A stretch of 47,272 nucleotides of DNA from Anaerolineales bacterium UBA3001. Lineage in GTDB: Bacteria > Chloroflexota > Anaerolineae > Anaerolineales > UBA11657. The stretch spans positions 3,969 through 51,240 of the forward strand of contig DDZT01000018.1 in the NCBI GenBank assembly GCA_002346435.1, in the 5' to 3' direction. Each line of letters opens with the position of its first letter. The first letter of the stretch is position 1. The notes below the pieces were generated by a model. The model saw nothing but the letters and a program-made list of their open reading frames with translations, was not told where the DNA came from and made no database searches. Both the position numbers and the translations under genes were made by a program. Shown one piece after another: positions 33,491 through 40,656 of the stretch.

Positions 33491-33787
33491 CTGAAAAGTA
33501 GAGATCCCCAGAAAGTATGGCAGGTAACACTGCTATCAGTCACCGGACAAGTTGGTTGCGTGGCCATACTATTTATAGGTTTGGCTATTTTAACTGGAAG
33601 GTGGCTCGATGCCCGCGTGGGTGATGGTAATTCTTGGTTCACCATAGGATTGTTGCTGCTCAGTGTGCCAATTGTGTTGTATCTTACAATGCGTTTGGCT
33701 TTAAGATCCACACGTGGTTTGTCTAGTAACACAGTGTCAGAAATAGAAGAGGACGAGGAGTTTAATAGTGACGACAGAATCACTTAA
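33491..33787 (+). CDS. atpI: AtpI/AtpZ-like membrane protein, probable CTG start
   Basis: A 98-residue, two-helix protein of the AtpI/AtpZ group, which assists c-ring assembly or Mg2+/Ca2+ handling at the ATP synthase. The frame reads KSRDPQKVWQVTLLSVTGQVG and continues into the first helix with GRWLDARVG, the expected family turn. The only standard start codon is a GTG at 33560, which would remove half of the first helix; the frame remains open back to 33488, and a CTG at 33491 stands 10 bases after a strong GGGGAG. Initiation at this CTG is therefore the best explanation. The acidic C-terminus overlaps the atpB start by 20 bases. Confidence 0.7.
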   Translation: MKSRDPQKVWQVTLLSVTGQVGCVAILFIGLAILTGRWLDARVGDGNSWFTIGLLLLSVPIVLYLTMRLALRSTRGLSSNTVSEIEEDEEFNSDDRIT

Positions 33788-34772
33788 TCGAAGGCGGTTT
33801 GGTGTAAAACGCTGGATTGTTTTAGCTTGTATTATTTTTGGAGCATATTTACAGTTTGGTCCATTACCAACTATTGCTCCGAATGTGTTCTTGCCTGGAG
33901 AGAAAATAGGGCATCCTCCAATAAATGTCCCAATTATTAATCAGCCACTGACTAATACATTAGTTGCTACATTCCTAACAGATATAGTGGTTTTATCGCT
34001 CGGATTTTATGTTTGGCGTAAGGTGTCTAGTGGAAACTTAGTCCCTAGTGGATTTTACAATGCGTTTGAGGCATTGTTTGAGTTTTTGTGGAACACGGCT
34101 GTCAGTACAGCAGGACGTAAGAATGCTATCAAATTTATTCCCTACATGGCTACTATTTTTATTATGGTGTTAGTGGCTAATTGGATGGAGCTTATACCTG
34201 GTGTTGATAGTGTCGGAGTACTAGAACCAGCACATGGTAAATTTACAGGTTATGAGGCACATTCTGTAGGTTCAGCATATTGGCTTGATGGTCGCCATGA
34301 ACTCCCTCATGATGAAGGTCATCATGGTCATCATGAGTTGTGCCACTCATGTACTATTACGCCGTACGTAAGAGCTGCTGCTACCGACTTAAATTTTACC
34401 TTGGCATTAGCTTTGATATCGGTATTTATGACACAGGTTTTCGGTTTTTCAGCTCTTAAGATGGGACATATTGGAAAGTTCCTTAATTTTAGTGCTTTGG
34501 TGAACAAGCCGGGTATGGGTCTTATGGATTTTGCAGTTGGAATTTTGGAATTGATAAGTGAATTTGCTAAGATACTCTCGTTTACTTTTAGATTATTTGG
34601 AAATATTTTTGCGGGTCAATTATTGTTGTTTATAATGGGTTCGTTAGTTTCGTTTATAATACCAACAGGTTTGTATCTTTTTGAAATGTTTGTTGGCTTG
34701 ATTCAAGCATATGTATTTTCTATGCTAACTTTAGTATTTATGAGTCAAGCCACTGAGGCTCATGCTCATTAA
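33768..34772 (+). CDS. atpB: ATP synthase F0 subunit a with histidine-rich loop
   Basis: A 334-residue subunit a, forming the proton half-channels next to the c-ring. The essential arginine is in SFTFRLFGNIFAGQLLL, and the final helix has FVGLIQAYVFSMLTLVFMS. Start is a GTG at 33768 within the end of atpI. The protein is longer than typical because of a loop at about residues 147-200 with nine histidines and two cysteines (for example HHGHHELCHSC at 185-195) before RAAATDLNFTLALAL; it ends in HAH. The loop should face the outside of the membrane and might bind a metal or buffer protons; that is inference. Confidence 0.95.
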   Translation: MTTESLNRRRFGVKRWIVLACIIFGAYLQFGPLPTIAPNVFLPGEKIGHPPINVPIINQPLTNTLVATFLTDIVVLSLGFYVWRKVSSGNLVPSGFYNAFEALFEFLWNTAVSTAGRKNAIKFIPYMATIFIMVLVANWMELIPGVDSVGVLEPAHGKFTGYEAHSVGSAYWLDGRHELPHDEGHHGHHELCHSCTITPYVRAAATDLNFTLALALISVFMTQVFGFSALKMGHIGKFLNFSALVNKPGMGLMDFAVGILELISEFAKILSFTFRLFGNIFAGQLLLFIMGSLVSFIIPTGLYLFEMFVGLIQAYVFSMLTLVFMSQATEAHAH

Positions 34773-34809
34773 TTTATAGGTTGTAATACAATTTTGACGG
34801 AGGATATGT

Positions 34810-35046
34810 ATGGAAGGTGATATAGTAGCAGCGGCTAAACTTATTGGCGCAGGTATTGCGGCGATAGGTCTTATTGGAGCAGGTATTGGTATTGGTACTG
34901 TTGTAGGTGGAGCAGTGCAAGCTATGGGTCGTAATCCTGATGCAGCTCCATTGATTCAGACTAATATGATCCTTGGTATAGCATTTGCTGAAGCTGTCGC
35001 TATTTACGCTTTGGTTGTTGCGTTAATTATATTGTTTGCAAGTTGA
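34810..35046 (+). CDS. atpE: ATP synthase F0 subunit c
   Basis: A 78-residue hairpin proteolipid. Helix 1 carries the GxGxGxG packing motif as GAGIGIGTVVGGAV, the polar loop is GRNPDA, and the ion-binding glutamate is in helix 2 (AFAEAVAIYALVVALI). The residue after the glutamate is alanine, and helix 1 lacks the glutamine of sodium-binding c subunits, so the rotor is expected to use protons. A GGAGG-type site precedes the ATG. The c-ring stoichiometry cannot be read from the sequence. Confidence 0.96.
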   Translation: MEGDIVAAAKLIGAGIAAIGLIGAGIGIGTVVGGAVQAMGRNPDAAPLIQTNMILGIAFAEAVAIYALVVALIILFAS

Positions 35047-35094
35047 ATTGCTAATTACTGCTGGATTGATAAAAGATTAAGAGGAGCAATTTAG

Positions 35095-35841
35095 ATGGAA
35101 GCTTTAGGAAACCTTGGAATTAATCTAAGCTATTTGGTTGTACAGATACTTAATTTTTTCATAGTGATGTTGTTATTGTCCGCGTGGGCATATAAACCAA
35201 TTGTGAAAATACTTGATGAACGTAGCGCAAAAATAGCACAAAGTCTAGAAGATGCGCGTGAGGCGGCTGAGGCGAGAGATAATGCTAATAGTGAAGCCGA
35301 GAAGATTATCTCTGATGCACAGGCTGAAAGAGCAAAGATAATTGCGGAAGCTACACAGCGTGCAGAAAACTCTGCGTCTGAGGTACAAAAGTCTGTAGAA
35401 AATGAAAGAGCCCAGCTATTGGAGCAGGCCCAAGAAGCAGCTGAGCAATACAAAGAAAATGTGCTGCTTGATATACGTCCGCAGGTAGCTGCAATGGCTA
35501 TTGCAGCGGCAAATAAGATAATTAGTAGTGAGCTTGATGAAGCTCGACAGAAAGCACTGGTAGATGAGTTCTTTTCTGGTATTGCTGCTGGTAAAGTATC
35601 TGTTCTGGATGGTGCTAGCCTACAGGGTGAGAATGCAGTAGTTACAAGTGCGATAACATTGACGCCTGATGAGCAAAAACAAATAGAAGCTGAGCTGAAG
35701 GATAAGCTTGGTTCAGCAATAGAGATAGCTTTCCAAGTAGACCCAGGAATTCTGGGAGGTATAGTTGTCCGTGTGGGTGAACACGAGATAGACGGATCTG
35801 CACGTCGTGCATTGGAAACCTTGCAGCAGACTTTGATCTAA
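35095..35841 (+). CDS. atpF: ATP synthase subunit b fused to the C-terminal domain of delta
   Basis: A 248-residue stator subunit. Residues 1-30 are the membrane helix, followed by AYKPIVKILDERSAKIAQSL and a long charged right-handed coiled coil to about residue 165, as in subunit b. Residues 180-248 are clearly the C-terminal domain of delta/OSCP: AVVTSAITLTPDEQ, then FQVDPGILGGIVVRVGEHEIDGSARRALETL. The N-terminal six-helix domain of delta, which binds the F1 alpha subunits, is not there. A good AGAGGAG site precedes the ATG. No atpH, A, G, D or C follows; the operon ends at the terminator at 35871. Confidence 0.93.
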   Translation: MEALGNLGINLSYLVVQILNFFIVMLLLSAWAYKPIVKILDERSAKIAQSLEDAREAAEARDNANSEAEKIISDAQAERAKIIAEATQRAENSASEVQKSVENERAQLLEQAQEAAEQYKENVLLDIRPQVAAMAIAAANKIISSELDEARQKALVDEFFSGIAAGKVSVLDGASLQGENAVVTSAITLTPDEQKQIEAELKDKLGSAIEIAFQVDPGILGGIVVRVGEHEIDGSARRALETLQQTLI

Positions 35842-35870
35842 GATAGTTATTGCTGACAAAAAAATATGGC

Positions 35871-35915
35871 AGTCCTGGGTCAAATCAACAAATTAGATCC
35901 GGGACTGTTTTGGTT
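35871..35915 (+). terminator. Intrinsic terminator of the nuo-atp operon
   Basis: AGTCCTGGGTC (35871-35881) pairs with GATCCGGGACT (35896-35906), an 11-bp stem with two G-U pairs, followed by GTTTTGGTT. It lies 30 bases after the atpF stop and shows that the operon really ends without F1 genes. Confidence 0.75.
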
Positions 35916-35927
35916 AACCTGTCGGGG

Positions 35928-35933
35928 TATAAT
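35928..35933 (+). promoter_or_regulatory. Candidate -10 box of the murE unit
   Basis: A perfect TATAAT 48 bases before the GTG start of murE. The -35 region is weak (TGTTTT at 16 bases). Confidence 0.4.
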
Positions 35934-35981
35934 TTAGTATATATTCAGGAGTCTGTATATCGAAAACTTATATAGATCATT

Positions 35982-37553
35982 GTGAATCTTTCAGAACTTT
36001 TATCAGTTGTGCATCCATCCAGTATCTCCTGCAATAGTGATCCAGACATCATTTCTGTGGTAGAGGATTCAAACAATGTTGTTCCTGGATCATTGTTTGT
36101 TGCCCGTACTGGCTTAGTGTCAGATGGTCATGAATTTATATCTTCTGCTCTTCATAATGGAGCCTCTGCTGTTGTGGGTGAACGTCCATTTGACAGAGTA
36201 TGTGAATGGTTTGGCGAATCAAATGTTCCATATATACAGGTTGATAATAGTACTAGGGCACTATCATGGTGTGCTTCTACCTTGCGAAAATTTCCCTCAC
36301 GAAATTTAGTGATGATAGGTGTTACCGGCACAGACGGTAAGACAACTACATGCAACATAATTCATAGCATACTATGTGCTGCTGGCATTCGTGCCGGACT
36401 TATTACAACTGTCAATGCTGTAATTGGTGATAAAACTAAGGATACTGGATTCCATGTAACAACTCCTGATGCTGTGGCTTTACAGGATTTGTTGGCTGAG
36501 ATGGTGGATACAGGAATGACACACTGTGTTATTGAAGTAACATCACATGGTCTAGTGCAGCATAGAGTGTCTGCGTGTGAATTTGATATTGCAGTCTTGA
36601 CCAATATTACTCATGAACATTTGGATTATCATGGTACTTTGGAATCTTATATGAATGCAAAGTCGTTATTGTTCAATCAGGTTGGTTCTACTATATCTAA
36701 ACCAGAAATAAACAAGCTAGCTGTGCTTAATTACGATGATAAACACAGTTATACTTTCTTAAAAAATAAATTAAAGACTAATTTGGTGGACTATGGTATT
36801 GAATCGCAATCCACTGTTAAAGCAACTAATGTCAGTATGCATGAGGGGAATACTTGTTTTGATGTCAACATAGGCAATGATTGTTTTTCAATAGAGACTG
36901 TCTTTGCAGGAAAATACAATATTAGTAATTGTCTGGCAGCGATAGCCACCTCTTATAATGGTCTGGCTATTGACCCTAAATATATACAGGAAGGTATTGC
37001 ATCTCTTGAGTTTATTCCTGGTAGAATGGAATACATTAATGCTGGCCAAGATTTTAAAGCTGTGGTTGATTTTGCGCATACGCCAAATTCTTTGCGAGAA
37101 TTATTAGTTTCTGTAAGGAATATAACTACCGGTCGTATTATTGTGGTATTTGGCTCTGCTGGATTGCGGGATGTGGCCAAGCGTAGTTGGATGGGCTCCA
37201 TTTCAGCTGAACTGGCAGATTTCACTGTTATTACTGCTGAAGATCCTCGTACAGAGTCTTTATCTGATATTATGACAGAGATTGCATCAGGATGTGAAAA
37301 GATAGGAGGTATAGAGGGTAAGACATTTTGTAAAATATCTGATAGGGCCGATGCGATACGATTTGCGGTAGGTATGGCGGTCAGTGGTGATATGGTTTTG
37401 GCTTGTGGTAAGGCACATGAACAATCCATGTGTTTTGGCTCTATTGAATATCCATGGGATGATAGAGTGGCAATGTATTCAGCTATTGCAGAGAGGATGG
37501 GAATGAGAGCTGATTATCCACCTAAACTCCCTACCAGCGATGTCAAAAATTAA
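35982..37553 (+). CDS. murE: MurE-like Mur ligase (UDP-MurNAc-tripeptide synthetase family)
   Basis: A 523-residue ATP-dependent ligase with the three Mur domains. The P-loop is GVTGTDGKTTT; TTPDAVALQDLL and EVTSHGL are the MurE-specific central motifs; TNITHEHLDYHGTLESYMNAKSLLF contains the carbamylated lysine; VVDFAHTPNSL starts the C-terminal domain. The residues that select the added amino acid read EDPRTE where mDAP enzymes have DNPR, so the arginine is kept. A GTG start at 35982 is used, without a clear ribosome-binding site. murF, mraY and other cell-wall genes are not adjacent; the next gene is a sugar-phosphate transferase 15 bases away. Confidence 0.88.
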   Translation: MNLSELLSVVHPSSISCNSDPDIISVVEDSNNVVPGSLFVARTGLVSDGHEFISSALHNGASAVVGERPFDRVCEWFGESNVPYIQVDNSTRALSWCASTLRKFPSRNLVMIGVTGTDGKTTTCNIIHSILCAAGIRAGLITTVNAVIGDKTKDTGFHVTTPDAVALQDLLAEMVDTGMTHCVIEVTSHGLVQHRVSACEFDIAVLTNITHEHLDYHGTLESYMNAKSLLFNQVGSTISKPEINKLAVLNYDDKHSYTFLKNKLKTNLVDYGIESQSTVKATNVSMHEGNTCFDVNIGNDCFSIETVFAGKYNISNCLAAIATSYNGLAIDPKYIQEGIASLEFIPGRMEYINAGQDFKAVVDFAHTPNSLRELLVSVRNITTGRIIVVFGSAGLRDVAKRSWMGSISAELADFTVITAEDPRTESLSDIMTEIASGCEKIGGIEGKTFCKISDRADAIRFAVGMAVSGDMVLACGKAHEQSMCFGSIEYPWDDRVAMYSAIAERMGMRADYPPKLPTSDVKN

Positions 37554-37568
37554 TCTCACTAATATGCT

Positions 37569-38990
37569 ATGGTAATTACATCAATTAGTAACAAACATTT
37601 TCAATCAATAACTACATTATTGTTAGTAGTCTTGGATGCGGTGTTAATAGCATTGGCATATTTGTTTGCCTATCAATTAAGAACTGCTATAGCTTTTCCT
37701 ACAGAGCCGCAAGGACTCGAATCTGTTACTGCATATGGTCGAGTAATTGTGGTGCAAGTTATATGTATTCAAATAGTTTTTTATCTGAATCGTCTTTATC
37801 ATGGTGCGCGTACAATTGGACGTGTGGACCGAGCTTATGCTGTCTTTAGTGCTGTCTCGATCGGTGCTTTATTTTCTATTGCATTCTCTACTTTACTTTT
37901 CAAAAATACAGTATTCGAAGTTGATTATTCAAGAACTATAGTGGTTTATGCTTGGGTCCTCACCATTGCTCTAGTACTTTTAGGGCGCAGTGGTTATAGC
38001 GGTATACTGAAAAGTTTGCGCGCACGCGGTATTGGCTTACAGAGACTTCTAATAGTTGGAACGGGAGATGCGGCTGCCGTAGTAATTCAAAAAGCAACTT
38101 GGATGCCACATCTAGGATATCAATTGGTAGGTTTAGTCGAAGGCTCAGGAGATATGCAGGATTTGTTAGGCGTGCCTGTAATAGGGCATTCAAAAGACTT
38201 GGCGGATTTAGTTGAGAAATATGCAATTGATGAGGTTATTATAGCTAGACCAGATGCTACTAGAGATGAGCTTTTGAGTTTGATTGTTAGGTGTCAGAGT
38301 GGTCATGTGAGCGTCAAGGTTATTCCAGACGTATATGAGATTATGGCAGGTGAAGTCTCTGTAGATGATCTAGGAGGCTTGCCTTTGCTTACTGTACGTG
38401 ATGTTGCTCTCAGAGGTTGGCGACTATCTCTTAAGCGAGTGGTCGATTTGATTATGAGCTCAATTGGTCTTGTATTATTATCACCGTTAATGATGTTAGT
38501 GGCAGCTTTGATTAAGCTCGAATCTGACGGTCCAGTATTCTTTTTTCAGGATCGGGTGGGATTAGACGGTAAAGATTTCAAGATTTTCAAGTTTCGATCA
38601 ATGAGAACAAATGCGAGTGAAGAGAGTCAATGGACAGTTGCAGAAGACTCGCGTCGTACAGGTTTAGGTAGATTTATTAGACGGTTTTCTATAGATGAAT
38701 TGCCACAATTGATCAACGTGGTGTTGGGTGATATGAGTCTTGTGGGCCCTCGCCCGGAACAGCCGCAGTTTGTTGAACAATTTCAAGAAAGTATTCCCAG
38801 ATATATGGAACGGCATCGTGAGAAAGCAGGGATTACCGGATGGGCACAAGTCAATGGATTGCGTGGAGATACCTCAATAGAGGATCGAACTAGATATGAT
38901 TTGTGGTATGTCGAAAACTGGTCACTTTGGTTGGATTTCAAAATTATTATTCGTACAGTATTCCAAGTGCTTTCTGGTGCTGCATATTGA
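37569..38990 (+). CDS. Undecaprenyl-phosphate sugar phosphotransferase (WcaJ/WbaP type)
   Basis: A 473-residue polyprenyl glycosylphosphotransferase that starts exopolysaccharide or surface glycan synthesis by moving a sugar phosphate from a nucleotide sugar to undecaprenyl phosphate. Four N-terminal helices are followed by a CoA-binding-like Rossmann domain (RLLIVGTGDAAAVV) and a C-terminal catalytic domain with KRVVDLIMSSIGL, FFFQDRVGLDGKDFKIFKFRSM, RFSIDELPQLINVVLGDMSLVGPRP and AGITGWAQVNG. All signature regions are present. It follows murE after 15 bases, so both act on envelope glycans. Which sugar is transferred is not evident. Confidence 0.93.
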   Translation: MVITSISNKHFQSITTLLLVVLDAVLIALAYLFAYQLRTAIAFPTEPQGLESVTAYGRVIVVQVICIQIVFYLNRLYHGARTIGRVDRAYAVFSAVSIGALFSIAFSTLLFKNTVFEVDYSRTIVVYAWVLTIALVLLGRSGYSGILKSLRARGIGLQRLLIVGTGDAAAVVIQKATWMPHLGYQLVGLVEGSGDMQDLLGVPVIGHSKDLADLVEKYAIDEVIIARPDATRDELLSLIVRCQSGHVSVKVIPDVYEIMAGEVSVDDLGGLPLLTVRDVALRGWRLSLKRVVDLIMSSIGLVLLSPLMMLVAALIKLESDGPVFFFQDRVGLDGKDFKIFKFRSMRTNASEESQWTVAEDSRRTGLGRFIRRFSIDELPQLINVVLGDMSLVGPRPEQPQFVEQFQESIPRYMERHREKAGITGWAQVNGLRGDTSIEDRTRYDLWYVENWSLWLDFKIIIRTVFQVLSGAAY

Positions 38991-39090
38991 TTTGTTGGAT
39001 TGGTGACTATTTGTAAACTTGTTGTTTATAAGGTCAAAATACTTTGTTACATTTTTCCCTTCACTTGTAATTTATAAAAGTAATTATAAG

Positions 39091-39210
39091 ATGTTCCATG
39101 CGATAATCATGTCCATTATGTTCGCATTGGGTTTTATCCTTGCAAGCCTGAATCTCATATGGTATATTGGCACTCGCAAGCAGTTTGAGTTTGGTTTGCA
39201 CATAGATTAG
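39091..39210 (+). CDS. Candidate 39-residue small membrane protein
   Basis: The 362-base stretch between the sugar transferase and metK contains a short frame with one hydrophobic segment (IIMSIMFALGFILASLNLIW) and a charged C-terminus. The frame stays open upstream to 39019, but the shorter version starting at 39091 fits a small membrane protein better. There is no clear ribosome-binding site. Nothing else except the metK promoter is visible in this stretch. Reality of the gene is uncertain. Confidence 0.3.
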   Translation: MFHAIIMSIMFALGFILASLNLIWYIGTRKQFEFGLHID

Positions 39211-39257
39211 GCAATAAGTGTGCATAAATTGGTGTGCTCATAGACCAAGTAAAATGC

Positions 39258-39286
39258 TTGACTGGGTTGTATCACTACATTGCTAT
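39258..39286 (+). promoter_or_regulatory. Sigma-70 promoter of metK
   Basis: TTGACT, a 17-base spacer and TGCTAT, about 66 bases upstream of the metK ATG. The leader does not show the conserved core of any SAM riboswitch that I can recognise. Confidence 0.55.
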
Positions 39287-39352
39287 CTCGTTTTTCAAGG
39301 GTTTGAACTATTTTCTGTAATAATTTGTATCTAAGTTAGGAGACAATATTTT

Positions 39353-40570
39353 ATGAGTAACTCATTTATGGAATCGGCTAGACTATTATTTACCTCTGAA
39401 TCAGTCACAGAGGGGCATCCAGACAAAATGTGTGATCAAATTAGTGATGCTGTACTGGATGCTATTATGGATGAAGATCCGTACGGCAGGGTGGCATGTG
39501 AAGCTGCAGTGAAAACCGGATTTGTTATGTTACTCGGAGAGATTACTACTAGTTGTTATGTGAATTTCAATAAAGTAGTGCGGGACGTAGTCAGAGATAT
39601 TGGTTACAACGGTAGTGATACTGGATTTGATGCCGACACTTGTGGTGTTCAAGTTGCTGTCTCGTCGCAGAGTCCAGATATAGCACTTGGAGTAGATCAA
39701 TCTTTGGAAGCAAAATCTGGCAATATCAACACAGAAGCCGAGATAGAAGCAGTTGGTGCAGGCGATCAAGGGATGATGTTTGGTTTTGCATGCAATGAGA
39801 CAGATACATTGATGCCAATGCCTATTCACCTTGCTCACAAGCTTACGCGGCGCCTGGCTGAGGTCAGACGTGATGGTTTGCTTGATTGGTTACGCCCGGA
39901 TGGTAAAAGTCAGGTTACTGTGGAATATAGTTATGGAAAGCCCAAAAGAATTGATACGGTACTTATTAGTACTCAACACAGTCCTGAAGTTTCTCAGGAT
40001 GATATTAGAGATGAGATTACTGAGCATGTAATCATGCCAATATTGCCCTCTAATCTTATAGATGATGATCTCAAAGTTATAACTAATCCAACTGGCAAAT
40101 TCGTTGTAGGTGGTCCTAAGGGTGATGCTGGTCTCACCGGACGTAAGATTATAGTTGATACTTATGGTGGTATGGGTCGGCATGGTGGAGGTGCTTTTAG
40201 TGGAAAAGATTGTACTAAAGTAGATCGAAGTGCTTCATATGCAGCTCGTTGGGTTGCTAAGAACGTGGTAGCTGCTGGATTTGCAGAAAGATGCGAAATC
40301 CAGTTGGCTTATGCGATTGGTGTTGCCATGCCTTTAAGTATCAATGTGGAGACTTTTGGTACTGGAACCATAGAAGATAAAAATATTAGCGAGTTAATAT
40401 CAGAAGTGTTTGATTTACGTCCAGGAGCCATTATTCGCGATTTGGATTTACGTAGGCCGATATACCGTCCAACGGCATCCTATGGACATTTTGGTCGAGA
40501 CGATCTTGATTTACCTTGGGAGCGAACAGATAGAATAGATGCCTTACAGGCATCTGCCAACCGATTGTAA
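39353..40570 (+). CDS. metK: S-adenosylmethionine synthetase
   Basis: A 405-residue enzyme forming S-adenosylmethionine from ATP and methionine. Domains are regular: FTSESVTEGHPDKMCDQISDA at the N-terminus, GAGDQGMMFGFACNET (ATP signature 1), TNPTGKFVVGGPKGDAGLTGRKI, and GGGAFSGKDCTKVDRSASYAAR (signature 2), ending with YGHFGRDDLDLPWERTD. The start could also be at the second ATG a few codons in. A GGAG lies just before the first ATG. It is convergent with the malic enzyme gene. Confidence 0.97.
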   Translation: MSNSFMESARLLFTSESVTEGHPDKMCDQISDAVLDAIMDEDPYGRVACEAAVKTGFVMLLGEITTSCYVNFNKVVRDVVRDIGYNGSDTGFDADTCGVQVAVSSQSPDIALGVDQSLEAKSGNINTEAEIEAVGAGDQGMMFGFACNETDTLMPMPIHLAHKLTRRLAEVRRDGLLDWLRPDGKSQVTVEYSYGKPKRIDTVLISTQHSPEVSQDDIRDEITEHVIMPILPSNLIDDDLKVITNPTGKFVVGGPKGDAGLTGRKIIVDTYGGMGRHGGGAFSGKDCTKVDRSASYAARWVAKNVVAAGFAERCEIQLAYAIGVAMPLSINVETFGTGTIEDKNISELISEVFDLRPGAIIRDLDLRRPIYRPTASYGHFGRDDLDLPWERTDRIDALQASANRL

Positions 40571-40656
40571 AATATCTTAGTTGGAACCTGCTTCCTTACA
40601 ACTATTCACAATATGGATTGATTTGAATAGGTGCTCAATAGAGATAGAAGTTTCTT

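Noticed and set aside
33560..33787. Short AtpI frame starting at GTG 33560
   Set aside because: It would cut the first membrane helix in half and has no ribosome-binding site; the upstream extension fits the family better.
39211..39352. SAM riboswitch before metK
   Set aside because: No SAM-I, SAM-II or SAM-III like core or terminator hairpin is visible; only a promoter and a GGAG site.
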